Part shown: positions 27,128 through 35,088 of the stretch, in pieces
Position numbering within the stretch: the stretch's first letter is position 1
Layout of the letters: every line of letters begins with the position of its first letter
NCBI RefSeq assembly: GCF_040712075.1
Contig: NZ_JBFCVL010000005.1
Coordinates: forward strand, 186,001 to 250,000
Reading direction: 5' to 3'
Origin: Fodinicurvata sp. EGI_FJ10296
Lineage (GTDB): Bacteria; Pseudomonadota; Alphaproteobacteria; DSM-16000; Inquilinaceae
DNA: 64,000 nucleotides
Made by a program: the position numbers and the translations under genes
Notes under the pieces: model-generated
Database searches by the model: none
Seen by the model: only the letters and a program-made list of their open reading frames with translations
Told to the model about the DNA's origin: nothing

Positions 27128-27162
27128 TTTTGTTCTTTCAATTACAAGAACAAAAAGTGCAC
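27128..27162 (-). promoter_or_regulatory. recA upstream dyad overlapping a LexA-like box
   Basis: About 60-95 nt upstream of recA there is a perfect 10-bp inverted repeat, TTTTGTTCTT (27128-27137) and AAGAACAAAA (27146-27155). Its right arm overlaps GAAC-N7-GCAC (27148-27162), one mismatch from the alphaproteobacterial LexA direct repeat GAAC-N7-GAAC. The region is strikingly A/T-rich against its surroundings. SOS control is the expected function, but the box is imperfect. Confidence 0.5.
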
Positions 27163-27231
27163 GCGAAGTCCGGGGACCAAACGCGGGATCTGCGAAGGTG
27201 CAGGGCGCAGGCGGAGGGCCCGCATCGGGCA

Positions 27232-29907
27232 TCAGTTGGCGCGCAGCGCGTCTTTCACCTTTCCGGCCAGTTGCTTCAGACTGAATGGTTTGGCCATGAA
27301 GTCGACACCCTCGATTCCCGCAAGGTCGGCCCGGAATCGATCTTCCGTATAGCCGGAAATACAGATGACCTTAAGGTCGGCGTCACGCTCGCGCACTTTG
27401 CGAATCAGGGCCGGGCCGTCCATTTGAGGCATCACGACATCGGTGATCAACAGATCGAATGCCTCCTCTCGGTCCAGGGCCGTCAGTGCCTCGGGTCCGG
27501 TCCGGGCTTCGACCACCGCATAGCCCTTGTTTCGGAGGGCTCTGGCGGCAAAAACGCGTACAGGGTCTTCGTCCTCCACCAGCAGGATTCGCCCGGCCCC
27601 GGTCAGATCCCGCGGTGCGGCATCGGCGTCGGATTCGGGATCGGCCGCCCTGGCGGTTGCCGCTTCGGGAACGTGGCGGGGCAGATAGACGGCAAAGCGT
27701 GTGCCCACGTCGACGGTGCTGTCGACCTGCACATATCCGCCCGTCTGCCGCACGATACCGTACACGGTCGAAAGTCCCAGCCCTGTACCCGAGCCGACTT
27801 CCTTGGTCGAGAAAAAGGGATCGAAGATGCGAACCAGGTTTTCCCTGGGGATACCCACGCCGGTGTCTTCGACCTCCAGAACGACATAATCGCCTGCGGG
27901 GATTTCGTCGGACCCGATGCGCCGGGAGGCGGCCAGACGCTCCGTTCCGGTGCGGATCTCCAGCCGCCCGCCACCTGACATTGCATCGCGTGCATTGACT
28001 GCAAGATTGATGATGACCTGTTCCAACTGTCCCTGATCCACCCGGACAAGCCCGAGATCGCGGCCGTGCGTCATTCGCAGATCGATGTTCTCGCCGATCA
28101 GACGACGCAGCAGATTGGATAACTCGGCCAGTACGTCGGTGATATCGAGAACGCGCGGCTGCAGAGTCTGTTGGCGCGAGAAGGCAAGCAACTGGCGAAC
28201 CAGATTTGCCGCCCTGTTCGCGTTCTGCTTGATCTGCATGATGTCGCCAAAACTCGGATCGCCGGGCTTGTGACGCAGCAACAGCAGGTCGCAAAAACCG
28301 ATCATCGCCGTCAGCAAATTGTTGAAGTCGTGAGCGATGCCCCCGGCCAGTTGTCCGACCGCCTGCATCTTCTGGCTTTGCGCGAACTGCGCCTCCAGGG
28401 CCTTTTGTTCCGTCTGGTCGATGAATTGCACCAGCAGGGTATCATCGTCGCCGGAACCGGCATCCATCCGCCGCGCATGGGCAGAGGCGATCATTTCGGA
28501 CCGTCCCTTGATGTGCAGTTCGACCGGTGGCACGGCCCGTCCCGTTTCCAGTGCCTCGTTCAGCAACGCCGACAGATCCAGACCGCCGCTGCGCATATCG
28601 AAGAAATCGGCCAACCCCCTGCCCTGGAGTTCCTGCAACCCGGTCGATCGGACCAGATCGGCAAAGCTCTTGTTCCACTCGAAGATTTTCAGCGATCGGT
28701 CGAGAAGCACGATGCCGATCGGCGCTTCCTTGAAAAATCGCTGGAACCGCATTTCCGACAGGCGCAGCGCCTCGCTCATCTGGCGATGGACCGTCAGATC
28801 GCGGACGACCGAACGGGTCCAGACGGATGCGCCATCATCGCCATGCACCACAGTTTGCGCGATCGAGGCGTGAAACTGACGCATATCCGCGCCACGCATC
28901 ACGATCTCGACATGTTCGGCATCCGGTTTGGACGGGTCGAGCGCGTAGGACGGACCGGTGGCGGGCGGCTCGACCAGAAAATCGTGAAGACTGTAGTCGC
29001 CGCGAACCAGGTCGCGCGCCTCGACGCCCAGCCATTCGGCGAGGGTCGCGTTGGCGAACAGGAATTTCCCCCCGAAATCGACGGAGTAGAAACCGACCGG
29101 CGCGTGATCCATGAAGTCGACGAGTTTGACCTGCTCTTCCCGCAGGATCGCTTCCATCTCGCGTCTGCTCGTGATGTCCTCGATCCGCCAGTGGATATAG
29201 CCCGGCCAGGAGGCGATCGGCCGCGCCGACACCAGCCACCAGTCGGTGCCGGTCTCGCGCACGCGTGGCAATTCCACGGTGAAGGGCGATCCGCCCCGCA
29301 CGGCTCGCCGCAGCCGCTGAAACCGGGCTGCCGCTGTACGATCAGCGGCCAGCGCCTGCTCGAACCGGTCGACGCTGTCGACGGACGGGCTGGAGACAAG
29401 CCGGCAAGCCACCGTATTGGCATGCACCACGCTGTCGTCAGGGGCGCTGAGAATGTGGCCGGCGGCGGTCTCGTCGTAACCGTGCTCAAGCAGGCTGCGC
29501 ATCCAGCCATCTTTCGCGCGGCGCTGTTGCTCGAACCAGAATCCGGCCACGGCGGCGGTACCGCTGACAGCCGCCAGCAGAGCACCGGCCGCCAGCCAGA
29601 CGCTTGCCACACCGTTGGTCGCAGCGGCGAGCGCGGTCGCCAGGGAAGCCGCGATCCCGACCAAAGCAAGCAGGAACGATCCATGCGGCGGCGGCGCGCC
29701 GCCACCACCGCCCTTGATCGAGGATCGTTCCAGCAGCCCGGCCGATGCCCACGGGCCATTCGGCTTAGGTCGATCACCGGACGCGGCGCCCTCGTCGGTA
29801 CCCTGATCCCGCCCGCCGGTCCTTTCGGTCGAGGCAGATGATAGCGGCCACCCGGATGAGAGTCGTTCGGGGTCAAGCCGCTTCGGGCCGGTCGGCGTCT
29901 GGTTCAT
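27232..29907 (-). CDS. cckA: Hybrid sensor histidine kinase CckA
   Basis: 891-aa hybrid kinase. Two N-terminal membrane segments (about residues 77-96 and 100-123) are followed by PAS-type sensor domains (about 140-250, 255-375, 385-500), HisKA with QAVGQLAGGIAHDFNNLLTA (phospho-His about H526), HATPase (ARDAMSGGGRLEI; EDTGVGIPRENL; GTGLGLSTVYGI) and a C-terminal receiver (ILLVEDEDPV; DVVMPQMDG, phospho-Asp about D823). This domain order is that of CckA, which phosphorylates CtrA and CpdR through ChpT to set cell-cycle and flagellar gene expression. Its ATG overlaps the flhB stop (TGA within ATGA), so it is translated with the fliQ-fliR-flhB export genes. recA follows in the same direction. 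Confidence 0.92.
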   Translation of the reverse strand: MNQTPTGPKRLDPERLSSGWPLSSASTERTGGRDQGTDEGAASGDRPKPNGPWASAGLLERSSIKGGGGGAPPPHGSFLLALVGIAASLATALAAATNGVASVWLAAGALLAAVSGTAAVAGFWFEQQRRAKDGWMRSLLEHGYDETAAGHILSAPDDSVVHANTVACRLVSSPSVDSVDRFEQALAADRTAAARFQRLRRAVRGGSPFTVELPRVRETGTDWWLVSARPIASWPGYIHWRIEDITSRREMEAILREEQVKLVDFMDHAPVGFYSVDFGGKFLFANATLAEWLGVEARDLVRGDYSLHDFLVEPPATGPSYALDPSKPDAEHVEIVMRGADMRQFHASIAQTVVHGDDGASVWTRSVVRDLTVHRQMSEALRLSEMRFQRFFKEAPIGIVLLDRSLKIFEWNKSFADLVRSTGLQELQGRGLADFFDMRSGGLDLSALLNEALETGRAVPPVELHIKGRSEMIASAHARRMDAGSGDDDTLLVQFIDQTEQKALEAQFAQSQKMQAVGQLAGGIAHDFNNLLTAMIGFCDLLLLRHKPGDPSFGDIMQIKQNANRAANLVRQLLAFSRQQTLQPRVLDITDVLAELSNLLRRLIGENIDLRMTHGRDLGLVRVDQGQLEQVIINLAVNARDAMSGGGRLEIRTGTERLAASRRIGSDEIPAGDYVVLEVEDTGVGIPRENLVRIFDPFFSTKEVGSGTGLGLSTVYGIVRQTGGYVQVDSTVDVGTRFAVYLPRHVPEAATARAADPESDADAAPRDLTGAGRILLVEDEDPVRVFAARALRNKGYAVVEARTGPEALTALDREEAFDLLITDVVMPQMDGPALIRKVRERDADLKVICISGYTEDRFRADLAGIEGVDFMAKPFSLKQLAGKVKDALRAN

Positions 29908-30998
29908 GAAGAGGCGGTTCCACTTGGCGGGACATTGCGATTCCGCAGTTTGAAGACATAGGATATCACTTCCGCGACCGCCTTGTATTGATCGGGCGGT
30001 ATCTCCTGGTCGATCTCGACCGAAGCATAGAGGGCACGCGCCAAGGGCGGGTTTTCAACGATTTCGATATCGTGCTCGCGGGCGACTTCGCGAATTTTCT
30101 GGGCGACATGGTCGGCACCCTTGGCAACGACCCGCGGCGCGCCCATTGCGTCGGCCTCGTAGCGCATGGCCACGGCATAGTGGGTCGGGTTCGTGACCAC
30201 AACGTCGGCCGTCGGCACCGACGCCATCATTCGGTGGCGCGACCGCTCCGAACGGATCTGACGCAGCCGCTGCTTGACATGCGGATCACCGTCCGTCTGT
30301 TTCTGTTCGTCCTTGACCTCCTGCTTCGTCATCCGTTGCTGCTTGTTGTATTGCTGGACCTGGAAGGCCCAGTCGAGGCCGGCAATGATTGCGACGACTG
30401 AAACTACAGTGATCATGAGGGTGACGGACAGGTTCCACAGCCGATCCATGAAGGTCGGGACCGGAAGACCTGCAAACAGTTCCAGGGACTGCAGATCGGG
30501 CCACAGGACAAGGAATCCGATCAGGCTGACGATACCCAGCTTCAGGATACCCTTGCCGAACTCGAACAGCGCCTTGGAGGAAAACAGACGTTTCGCGCCC
30601 TGGAGCGGGCTGATCTTGGACGCCTTCGGCTTTATCGATTCCGGGGCGAACATGAGGCCGTTCTGCACCAGCCCACCCAGCAGGGCGCACACCATGATGA
30701 TGATGGTCGGCACCATCAGTATCAGGAGCACGTCGCCCATTATGGCGCGGAACAGATTGCCCAGCGCAGACGGGTCGAGGGGAATATGATGGACGTTCTC
30801 GATATGAGTACCGAAACGGGAGGTTAGTTGCCCCGCTACCGATGGCCCGAAGATCAGAATGAAAAGCAGTCCTCCGAAGAGGACAAAGAAGTGCTTCACC
30901 TCCTGGGATTGCGCGACCTGCCCTTTTTTCTTTGCATCTTCGAGCTTTTTCGGAGTCGGCTCTTCCGTTTTCGACGCTTCGTCCTGTTCTTCGGCCAT
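29904..30998 (-). CDS. flhB: Flagellar export apparatus switch protein FlhB
   Basis: 364-aa inner-membrane component of the flagellar type III export gate that switches substrate class from rod/hook to filament. Four hydrophobic segments occupy residues about 30-220. The cytoplasmic domain carries the self-cleavage motif in VVTNPTHYAVAMRY (NPTH) and the usual C-terminal region (PPLARALYASVEIDQEIPPD). The basic N-terminus (TEEPTPKKLEDAKKKGQVAQ) is typical. It is spaced 19 nt from fliR and overlaps cckA by 4 nt. A second gene in this window (33921) encodes a stand-alone copy of the FlhB C-terminal domain. Confidence 0.97.
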   Translation of the reverse strand: MAEEQDEASKTEEPTPKKLEDAKKKGQVAQSQEVKHFFVLFGGLLFILIFGPSVAGQLTSRFGTHIENVHHIPLDPSALGNLFRAIMGDVLLILMVPTIIIMVCALLGGLVQNGLMFAPESIKPKASKISPLQGAKRLFSSKALFEFGKGILKLGIVSLIGFLVLWPDLQSLELFAGLPVPTFMDRLWNLSVTLMITVVSVVAIIAGLDWAFQVQQYNKQQRMTKQEVKDEQKQTDGDPHVKQRLRQIRSERSRHRMMASVPTADVVVTNPTHYAVAMRYEADAMGAPRVVAKGADHVAQKIREVAREHDIEIVENPPLARALYASVEIDQEIPPDQYKAVAEVISYVFKLRNRNVPPSGTASS

Positions 30999-31017
30999 TA
31001 CCGCACCCCCTGCCCGA

Positions 31018-31788
31018 TCAAACCGGCGCCAGCAAACCGGTGAACCGGTCCTGGAACGCTTCGAGCCAGAACAGCATCGCGCTTGAAAGAACCATGGCCA
31101 TTACAATCAGGCCCAGCAATATGTTCATCGGTAGCGCGACAAAGAAGATTTGAACCTGCGGCATCAACCGCGCCAGAAGCCCAAGACCAAGATAGAACAC
31201 GAGACTGAGCGTTACGAACGGCGCGGCCATACGAAGTCCGAGACTGAACGAATCCGCCAGCAGCCTGCTGAGCATATCGGCCATATCGCCGATCGGCGGC
31301 GGCGTTCCGGCCTCGAACAGGGAATAGCTGTCGACGATCGCGATCAGCATCAGATGATGAAAATCGCCCAGATAGATGATGACGATCGCGATGAGGCCAA
31401 GGAAGTTGCTGACGAGAGACCCCTGGGCCTCCATTGCCGGATTGAAGACGAAGGCATTCGCAAAACTCATCGCGAACGAAATGATCATGCCGGCGATGTC
31501 GACGGCCGCGATGATGAATCGCGCCACCAGTCCGATGAAGAGGCCGTAAAGTGTCTCCCAGATGATCAGAATGCCGAGCGCGCCGCCCGTCTGGGGCGCT
31601 GGCGGCAGGGCGCCCTCGACGACCGGCGCCACAACCAGCGTAAGCCCCAGCGCGATGATCAGCCTGATCCGCGGGTTGACGAACCCATCCCCAATACCCG
31701 GCAGCACCATGAGCGCCGCACCAACGCGAAGGAAAACCGCGGCAAAGGGAAACAGCGTCGAATAAAGGGCCGATTCGGTCAATTCCAT
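31018..31788 (-). CDS. fliR: Flagellar export gate protein FliR
   Basis: 256-aa polytopic membrane protein of the FliPQR export gate. Hydrophobic along its length; family features include FPFAAVFLRVGAALMVLPGI at the N-terminus and PQVQIFFVALPMNILLGLIV near the C-terminus. Normal length. It lies 67 nt after fliQ and 19 nt before flhB on the minus strand. The ribosome site in front of ATG 31788 is weak, suggesting dependence on upstream translation. Confidence 0.96.
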   Translation of the reverse strand: MELTESALYSTLFPFAAVFLRVGAALMVLPGIGDGFVNPRIRLIIALGLTLVVAPVVEGALPPAPQTGGALGILIIWETLYGLFIGLVARFIIAAVDIAGMIISFAMSFANAFVFNPAMEAQGSLVSNFLGLIAIVIIYLGDFHHLMLIAIVDSYSLFEAGTPPPIGDMADMLSRLLADSFSLGLRMAAPFVTLSLVFYLGLGLLARLMPQVQIFFVALPMNILLGLIVMAMVLSSAMLFWLEAFQDRFTGLLAPV

Positions 31789-31855
31789 AGGTGGATCGCC
31801 GCGAACTGCCGACGGGCGGCGGCCATGCCGGCACCGCTATCGATCACCGACCCGC

Positions 31856-32125
31856 TCACGGCCCCCCCGCGATGATTCGATCTGCCAGGACATGGGTGAA
31901 GGTGGTCAGAACCGACAGCATGAACGGCATGAGGAAGATGAGAGATGCGAAAATGGCCAGGATCTTGGGCACGAAAGTCAGCGTCATTTCCTGGATCTGC
32001 GTCAGCGCCTGAACCAGCGCGATCGCCACACCGACGAAAAGAGCGACAAGCAGGACGGGAGTCGCCATCTGCAGCATGACGACGACCGCATCCCGGCCTA
32101 TGTCGATGGCTTCTGCTGGCGTCAT
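31856..32125 (-). CDS. fliQ: Flagellar export gate protein FliQ
   Basis: 89-aa protein with two membrane helices (VVVMLQMATPVLLVALFVGV and ILAIFASLIFLMPFMLSVLT) separated by the conserved ALTQIQEMTLTFVPK loop, the hallmark of FliQ. It packs around FliP and FliR in the export gate. ATG 32125 has AAGGGG about 8 nt upstream; a longer frame begins upstream without support. First gene of fliQ-fliR-flhB-cckA, behind a CtrA-like box. Confidence 0.95.
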   Translation of the reverse strand: MTPAEAIDIGRDAVVVMLQMATPVLLVALFVGVAIALVQALTQIQEMTLTFVPKILAIFASLIFLMPFMLSVLTTFTHVLADRIIAGGP

Positions 32126-32234
32126 GATCCGCCCCTTCGCTGGCATTTTCCGGCGCCGCGAAGGATGCGCCAACCCCGGATTCTGCGGGTCGGCGCGAAC
32201 ATCCGCGCACTCCCCGAGTATCGGCCTGCTAGCG

Positions 32235-32249
32235 TTTATTTATGGTTAA
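32235..32249 (-). promoter_or_regulatory. CtrA-like box upstream of fliQ
   Basis: On the minus strand the sequence reads TTAACCATAAATAAA: TTAA-N7-TAAA, one mismatch from TTAA-N7-TTAA, with the left half being the full TTAACCAT form. It lies about 110 nt upstream of fliQ. The Caulobacter fliQ promoter is a classic CtrA target, so the position is consistent. Site recognition is by eye. Confidence 0.6.
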
Positions 32250-32323
32250 CGACGCTCCGGTGAAGAAGTGCGCCGACTGCCTGCGCCCCCGGCTTCGCAA
32301 CAGTCTCCGCCCCCTTGTCGCCC

Positions 32324-32641
32324 TTAGATCGGCATACGAATAATTTCCTGATAGGCCTGGATCACGCGATCGCGCACACCCACAACCATCTGAAGCGACA
32401 TCTCGGCACTGTTGACCGCCATGACGACGTCGGACAGATCCGCTTGGCCTGCAATGCCGCGCGCGGTCATTTCCTCACCCTGGTGCCCCGCCTCGATCGA
32501 CTCGTCGATCATGTCGCGCACCATCGACCCGAAATCCGATCCCGGGGCCTGGTCGATCTCCGGCGTCGGCGCTGGCTGGCCCGTTCCCTGCGATGCGGCG
32601 TTGCGGTAGGCGGCGAGTGCGTTGTTGATCATCATTGGCAT
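32324..32641 (-). CDS. fliE: Flagellar hook-basal body complex protein FliE
   Basis: 105-aa FliE, the adaptor between the MS ring and the proximal rod. The C-terminal half is diagnostic (VVMAVNSAEMSLQMVVGVRD and IQAYQEIIRMPI), and helices with FGSMVRDMIDESI precede it. Several in-frame ATGs begin the gene (MPMM); the first is taken, with GGGAAAG upstream. It lies 61 nt after flgC and completes the flgB-flgC-fliE rod set. About 200 nt separate it from fliQ, so fliQ has its own promoter. Confidence 0.95.
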   Translation of the reverse strand: MPMMINNALAAYRNAASQGTGQPAPTPEIDQAPGSDFGSMVRDMIDESIEAGHQGEEMTARGIAGQADLSDVVMAVNSAEMSLQMVVGVRDRVIQAYQEIIRMPI

Positions 32642-32702
32642 CGGATTGACTTTCCCGGAATTATCGACCTGACACCGGCCGAACTCTCAACTGGAACAAC
32701 GA

Positions 32703-33119
32703 TTACGAGCGCAGCAGGTCGATCGTGCTCATCATCATGCTTTTGGATTGCTGAATAACATTCATATTCGCCTCATAGGATCGCTGCGCCTCGCGCATAT
32801 CCATCACTTCGACCAGGGTGCTGACGTTTGGATAAAGTACGTAACCCTCGTCGTCGGCACTGGGATGCGCCGGGTCGTATCGGCGCTGGAATTCCGAATC
32901 ATCGAGCGTGACCCGGTCAACGCTGACGCGATTCACCCCCAGTTCGCGGTCCAGTTCGTTGCGAAACGTCACCACTTGCCGTCGATAGGGAAGCCCATCC
33001 GGTGTCTCGGCGGTCGAATTGGCATTGGCCAAATTCTCCGAAACAATTCTCAGACGCTTTCCCTGCGCCTGCATCCCCGAGGCGGAAATGGCCATCGTGC
33101 TGAACAGTTCATCCGACAT
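32703..33119 (-). CDS. flgC: Flagellar proximal rod protein FlgC
   Basis: 138-aa rod protein with the N-terminal flagellar rod signature (MAISASGMQAQGKRLRIVSE, ENLANANS) and the C-terminal heptad helix (EAQRSYEANMNVIQQSKSMM). A middle insertion carries the beta domain. ATG 33119 has AGGAG about 10 nt upstream. Follows flgB on the minus strand by about 100 nt. Confidence 0.96.
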   Translation of the reverse strand: MSDELFSTMAISASGMQAQGKRLRIVSENLANANSTAETPDGLPYRRQVVTFRNELDRELGVNRVSVDRVTLDDSEFQRRYDPAHPSADDEGYVLYPNVSTLVEVMDMREAQRSYEANMNVIQQSKSMMMSTIDLLRS

Positions 33120-33220
33120 TACGCGCTATCTCCTCATCCGCCAGATCGTCTGGCCGAACCACCATATTTGCCGAAGTCAGGGCCTGTTCCCGGTTCGACC
33201 CGGGAGCGGCGCTATGCTGG

Positions 33221-33658
33221 TCAGCCGCCGCCTCTCGCGCCAATCGCCGTACGTATCATCCCCATCTGTTTTCGGTAGAGATTGAGCGCCATCTCGTGAT
33301 TGGCGGCGTTTTCGGCCACATTCATCAGTTCCTGCTCCAGCGATACGCTGTTGCCGTTGGGATCGACCTCTGCCGGGTCCCGAACACGTTCCTGACGAAC
33401 GGCGCTGCCACCGTCATGGGCGGTTGCACGGCTGCCGGATGCAGGGTGACCGATATGGGCTGAATGGGTGGCCACCTGCACGACATTGCGCGCACCGGGG
33501 CTGCGCCTGAGATGCGACTCGAACGGCACCAGATCTTCCGACTGATAGCCGGGCGTACTGGCATTGGCGATGTTCTGGGCCGTAACGTCCTGACGTTGCC
33601 CGACCCAGTTCAATCGCTGACCGATCAGTTGGAAGATCGACAGGCCGCTCATATCCAT
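33221..33658 (-). CDS. flgB: Flagellar proximal rod protein FlgB
   Basis: 145-aa rod protein with N-terminal LSIFQLIGQRLNWVGQRQDV and AQNIANASTPGYQSEDLVPF, and C-terminal NHEMALNLYRKQMGMIRTAI. ATG 33658 is chosen because AGGAG lies 9 nt upstream; the outer ATG (33667) directly abuts that ribosome site and is unlikely. It opens the flgB-flgC-fliE unit and is divergent from the flhB-like gene, across a 260-nt region with CtrA-like half sites. Confidence 0.95.
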   Translation of the reverse strand: MDMSGLSIFQLIGQRLNWVGQRQDVTAQNIANASTPGYQSEDLVPFESHLRRSPGARNVVQVATHSAHIGHPASGSRATAHDGGSAVRQERVRDPAEVDPNGNSVSLEQELMNVAENAANHEMALNLYRKQMGMIRTAIGARGGG

Positions 33659-33851
33659 AGCGCGCATCTCTCCTGGACATTCGGTCCAAAGGTCTTTCCA
33701 GCGCCGCGCAGCCGGTTATCTCTTGGGTCAACATCGACGCGGCGACATTTGAATGATGCGAGTGTCGCAGGGCGTCGTTAACAAAGCCTGAAAGCCCGCA
33801 CGATGCTCCCCGACCTACATTACCCAGGCCTCTGGTGAGAAATATGCGACG

Positions 33852-33875
33852 TTAACCAAGTTCATCCTTCCTTAA
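33852..33875. promoter_or_regulatory. CtrA-like half sites between flgB and the flhB-like gene
   Basis: The divergent intergenic region contains TTAACC (33852-33857) and TTCA-N7-TTAA (33861-33875), the second one mismatch from the CtrA consensus. A further GTTAAC lies at 33778-33783. The site could serve either divergent operon. The match is imperfect. Confidence 0.35.
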
Positions 33876-33920
33876 CGTTGATGGCGGACATTCGGCCGAG
33901 CACGATGTTCGGGATAGGCA

Positions 33921-34286
33921 ATGACACGATTCTCCAGCGGCAGATCACCTGCCGACCCGAAAACCGGTCCCTTTGAACCGGAACGCCGGCTCGCGGTCGC
34001 ATTGAGCTATCGGGAGGCCAAATCCAACGCGCCCCGTGTCATTGCGTCCGGCAAAGGTCATCTGGCCGATGCAATACTGGACCGTGCCTTTGCCAACGAT
34101 GTCAAAGTCCGTACGGACCCGGATCTGGCCGAAATCCTGGCGAGCGTCGATGTCGGCAGCGAAATCCCGGAGGAAGCCTTCGTCGCAGTTGCCGAGATCC
34201 TTTCCTATCTGTATCGCGTTTCTCCTGAGCTCGCGCCCGGTACCGCCGATGGAGGGACAGGCGTGGAGATGAGCAATGACCGCTAA
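33921..34286 (+). CDS. FlhB C-terminal-domain-like protein
   Basis: 121-aa soluble protein equivalent to the cytoplasmic domain of FlhB after its cleavage site. Aligning by eye, ERRLAVALSYREAKSNAPRV corresponds to FlhB PTHYAVAMRYEADAMGAPRV, and EILASVDVGSEIPEEAFVAV to FlhB ALYASVEIDQEIPPDQYKAV. It has no membrane helices and lacks the NPTH motif. Stand-alone FlhB-like proteins (FhlB/FlhX, EscU/YscU/HrcU family) occur in several phyla and can substitute for the cleaved domain. It overlaps the next gene by 11 nt and starts a fhlB-unknown-fliO-fliP unit. Confidence 0.85.
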   Translation: MTRFSSGRSPADPKTGPFEPERRLAVALSYREAKSNAPRVIASGKGHLADAILDRAFANDVKVRTDPDLAEILASVDVGSEIPEEAFVAVAEILSYLYRVSPELAPGTADGGTGVEMSNDR

Positions 34287-34692
34287 GACGCCCGATTTGG
34301 CACCGGAGTCGCTGTCAGACCCGCAACCGGGTACATCCGGACCGTTGCTATCCGAACTTCTGGCGTCGGTGGAACGCGATCTGGCGCATGCGCAAAGCGC
34401 GGTCGCAGCGGGCTGCATCATTGACCTTACGCCGCTGCTGGGGCCGATCGGCGATCTCTGCAGCCGCATCGGAACGCTCGACCGTGATGCCGGCCGAACC
34501 TGGCTTTCAACGGCGGAATCATTGCTGGCATCGATCAACCAGCTTGAAGCGGCCATGACTTCGTACGCCTCAGCCCTACCGGATTCGCCCAATCACGCCG
34601 ACGCGGAGACACAGCCGCCCGAGACCCGCTCGCGATCTCATCGGGCTTACGCCTCTGCGGCGATGGTTCAGACCGGCAAACAGGGGCGCTGA
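34276..34692 (+). CDS. Hypothetical protein in the fliO-fliP unit
   Basis: 138 aa, not recognised. No signal peptide or membrane segment. After a Pro/Ser-rich start the middle (about residues 22-98) is predicted helical with regular Leu/Ala spacing (LLSELLASVERDLAHAQSAV, LLASINQLEAAMTSYASAL); the tail is polar. It overlaps the flhB-like gene by 11 nt and ends 3 nt before fliO, so it is co-translated with export genes. Size, helicity and context suggest an export chaperone or accessory factor (FlgN/FliT-like), but no sequence motif proves it. Confidence 0.7.
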   Translation: MTAKTPDLAPESLSDPQPGTSGPLLSELLASVERDLAHAQSAVAAGCIIDLTPLLGPIGDLCSRIGTLDRDAGRTWLSTAESLLASINQLEAAMTSYASALPDSPNHADAETQPPETRSRSHRAYASAAMVQTGKQGR

Positions 34693-34695
34693 ACC

Positions 34696-35088
34696 TTGGA
34701 ATGGACAGACTATGCCCAGTATGTCGGCGCCCTCGTTTTCGTACTCGCCCTGATCGGCGGTCTTGCCGTCTTGCTACGACGGCTTGGACTTGCCGGTGCG
34801 GTCGCCGTAACGCGGCCCAAAAGAACCCAGCGGCGACTGTCCGTCATCGAAACACTGCCGCTTGACGGCAGACGCCGTCTGGTACTGCTTTCGTGCGACG
34901 ATCAGGAGCATCTCATTCTACTCGGGCAGAACGGGGATCTGGTTCTCGGCGCACCGTTACCGTCTTCTCGGACAACATCGGTCGGCCACGGCTTCCCCTT
35001 GGATGCCGCCCCGGATTCGCGGGCACCGCAGACGGCCGGTTCGCGCGCCGACGACCACTCTCAGCCTCCCACCGGTGGACCGCGATGA
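34696..35088 (+). CDS. fliO: Flagellar export protein FliO
   Basis: 130-aa single-pass membrane protein that helps assemble the FliP ring. The N-terminal helix (YVGALVFVLALIGGLAVLLRR) is followed by a basic stretch and a small beta domain with RLSVIETLPLDGRRRLVLLS, the FliO signature; the C-terminal 40 residues are disordered. Start is TTG with AGGGGCG about 9 nt upstream. Its stop overlaps the fliP start by 4 nt. Confidence 0.92.
   Translation: MEWTDYAQYVGALVFVLALIGGLAVLLRRLGLAGAVAVTRPKRTQRRLSVIETLPLDGRRRLVLLSCDDQEHLILLGQNGDLVLGAPLPSSRTTSVGHGFPLDAAPDSRAPQTAGSRADDHSQPPTGGPR

Noticed and set aside
28171-29841. 556-codon plus-strand frame opposite cckA
   Set aside because: Antisense of a kinase with all catalytic motifs intact; typical GC-driven shadow.
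33881-33896. Possible sigma-54 promoter in front of the flhB-like gene
   Set aside because: GG-N10-GC spacing is present (TGGCGGACATTCGGC), but both elements deviate from TGGCAC and TTGC at several positions.
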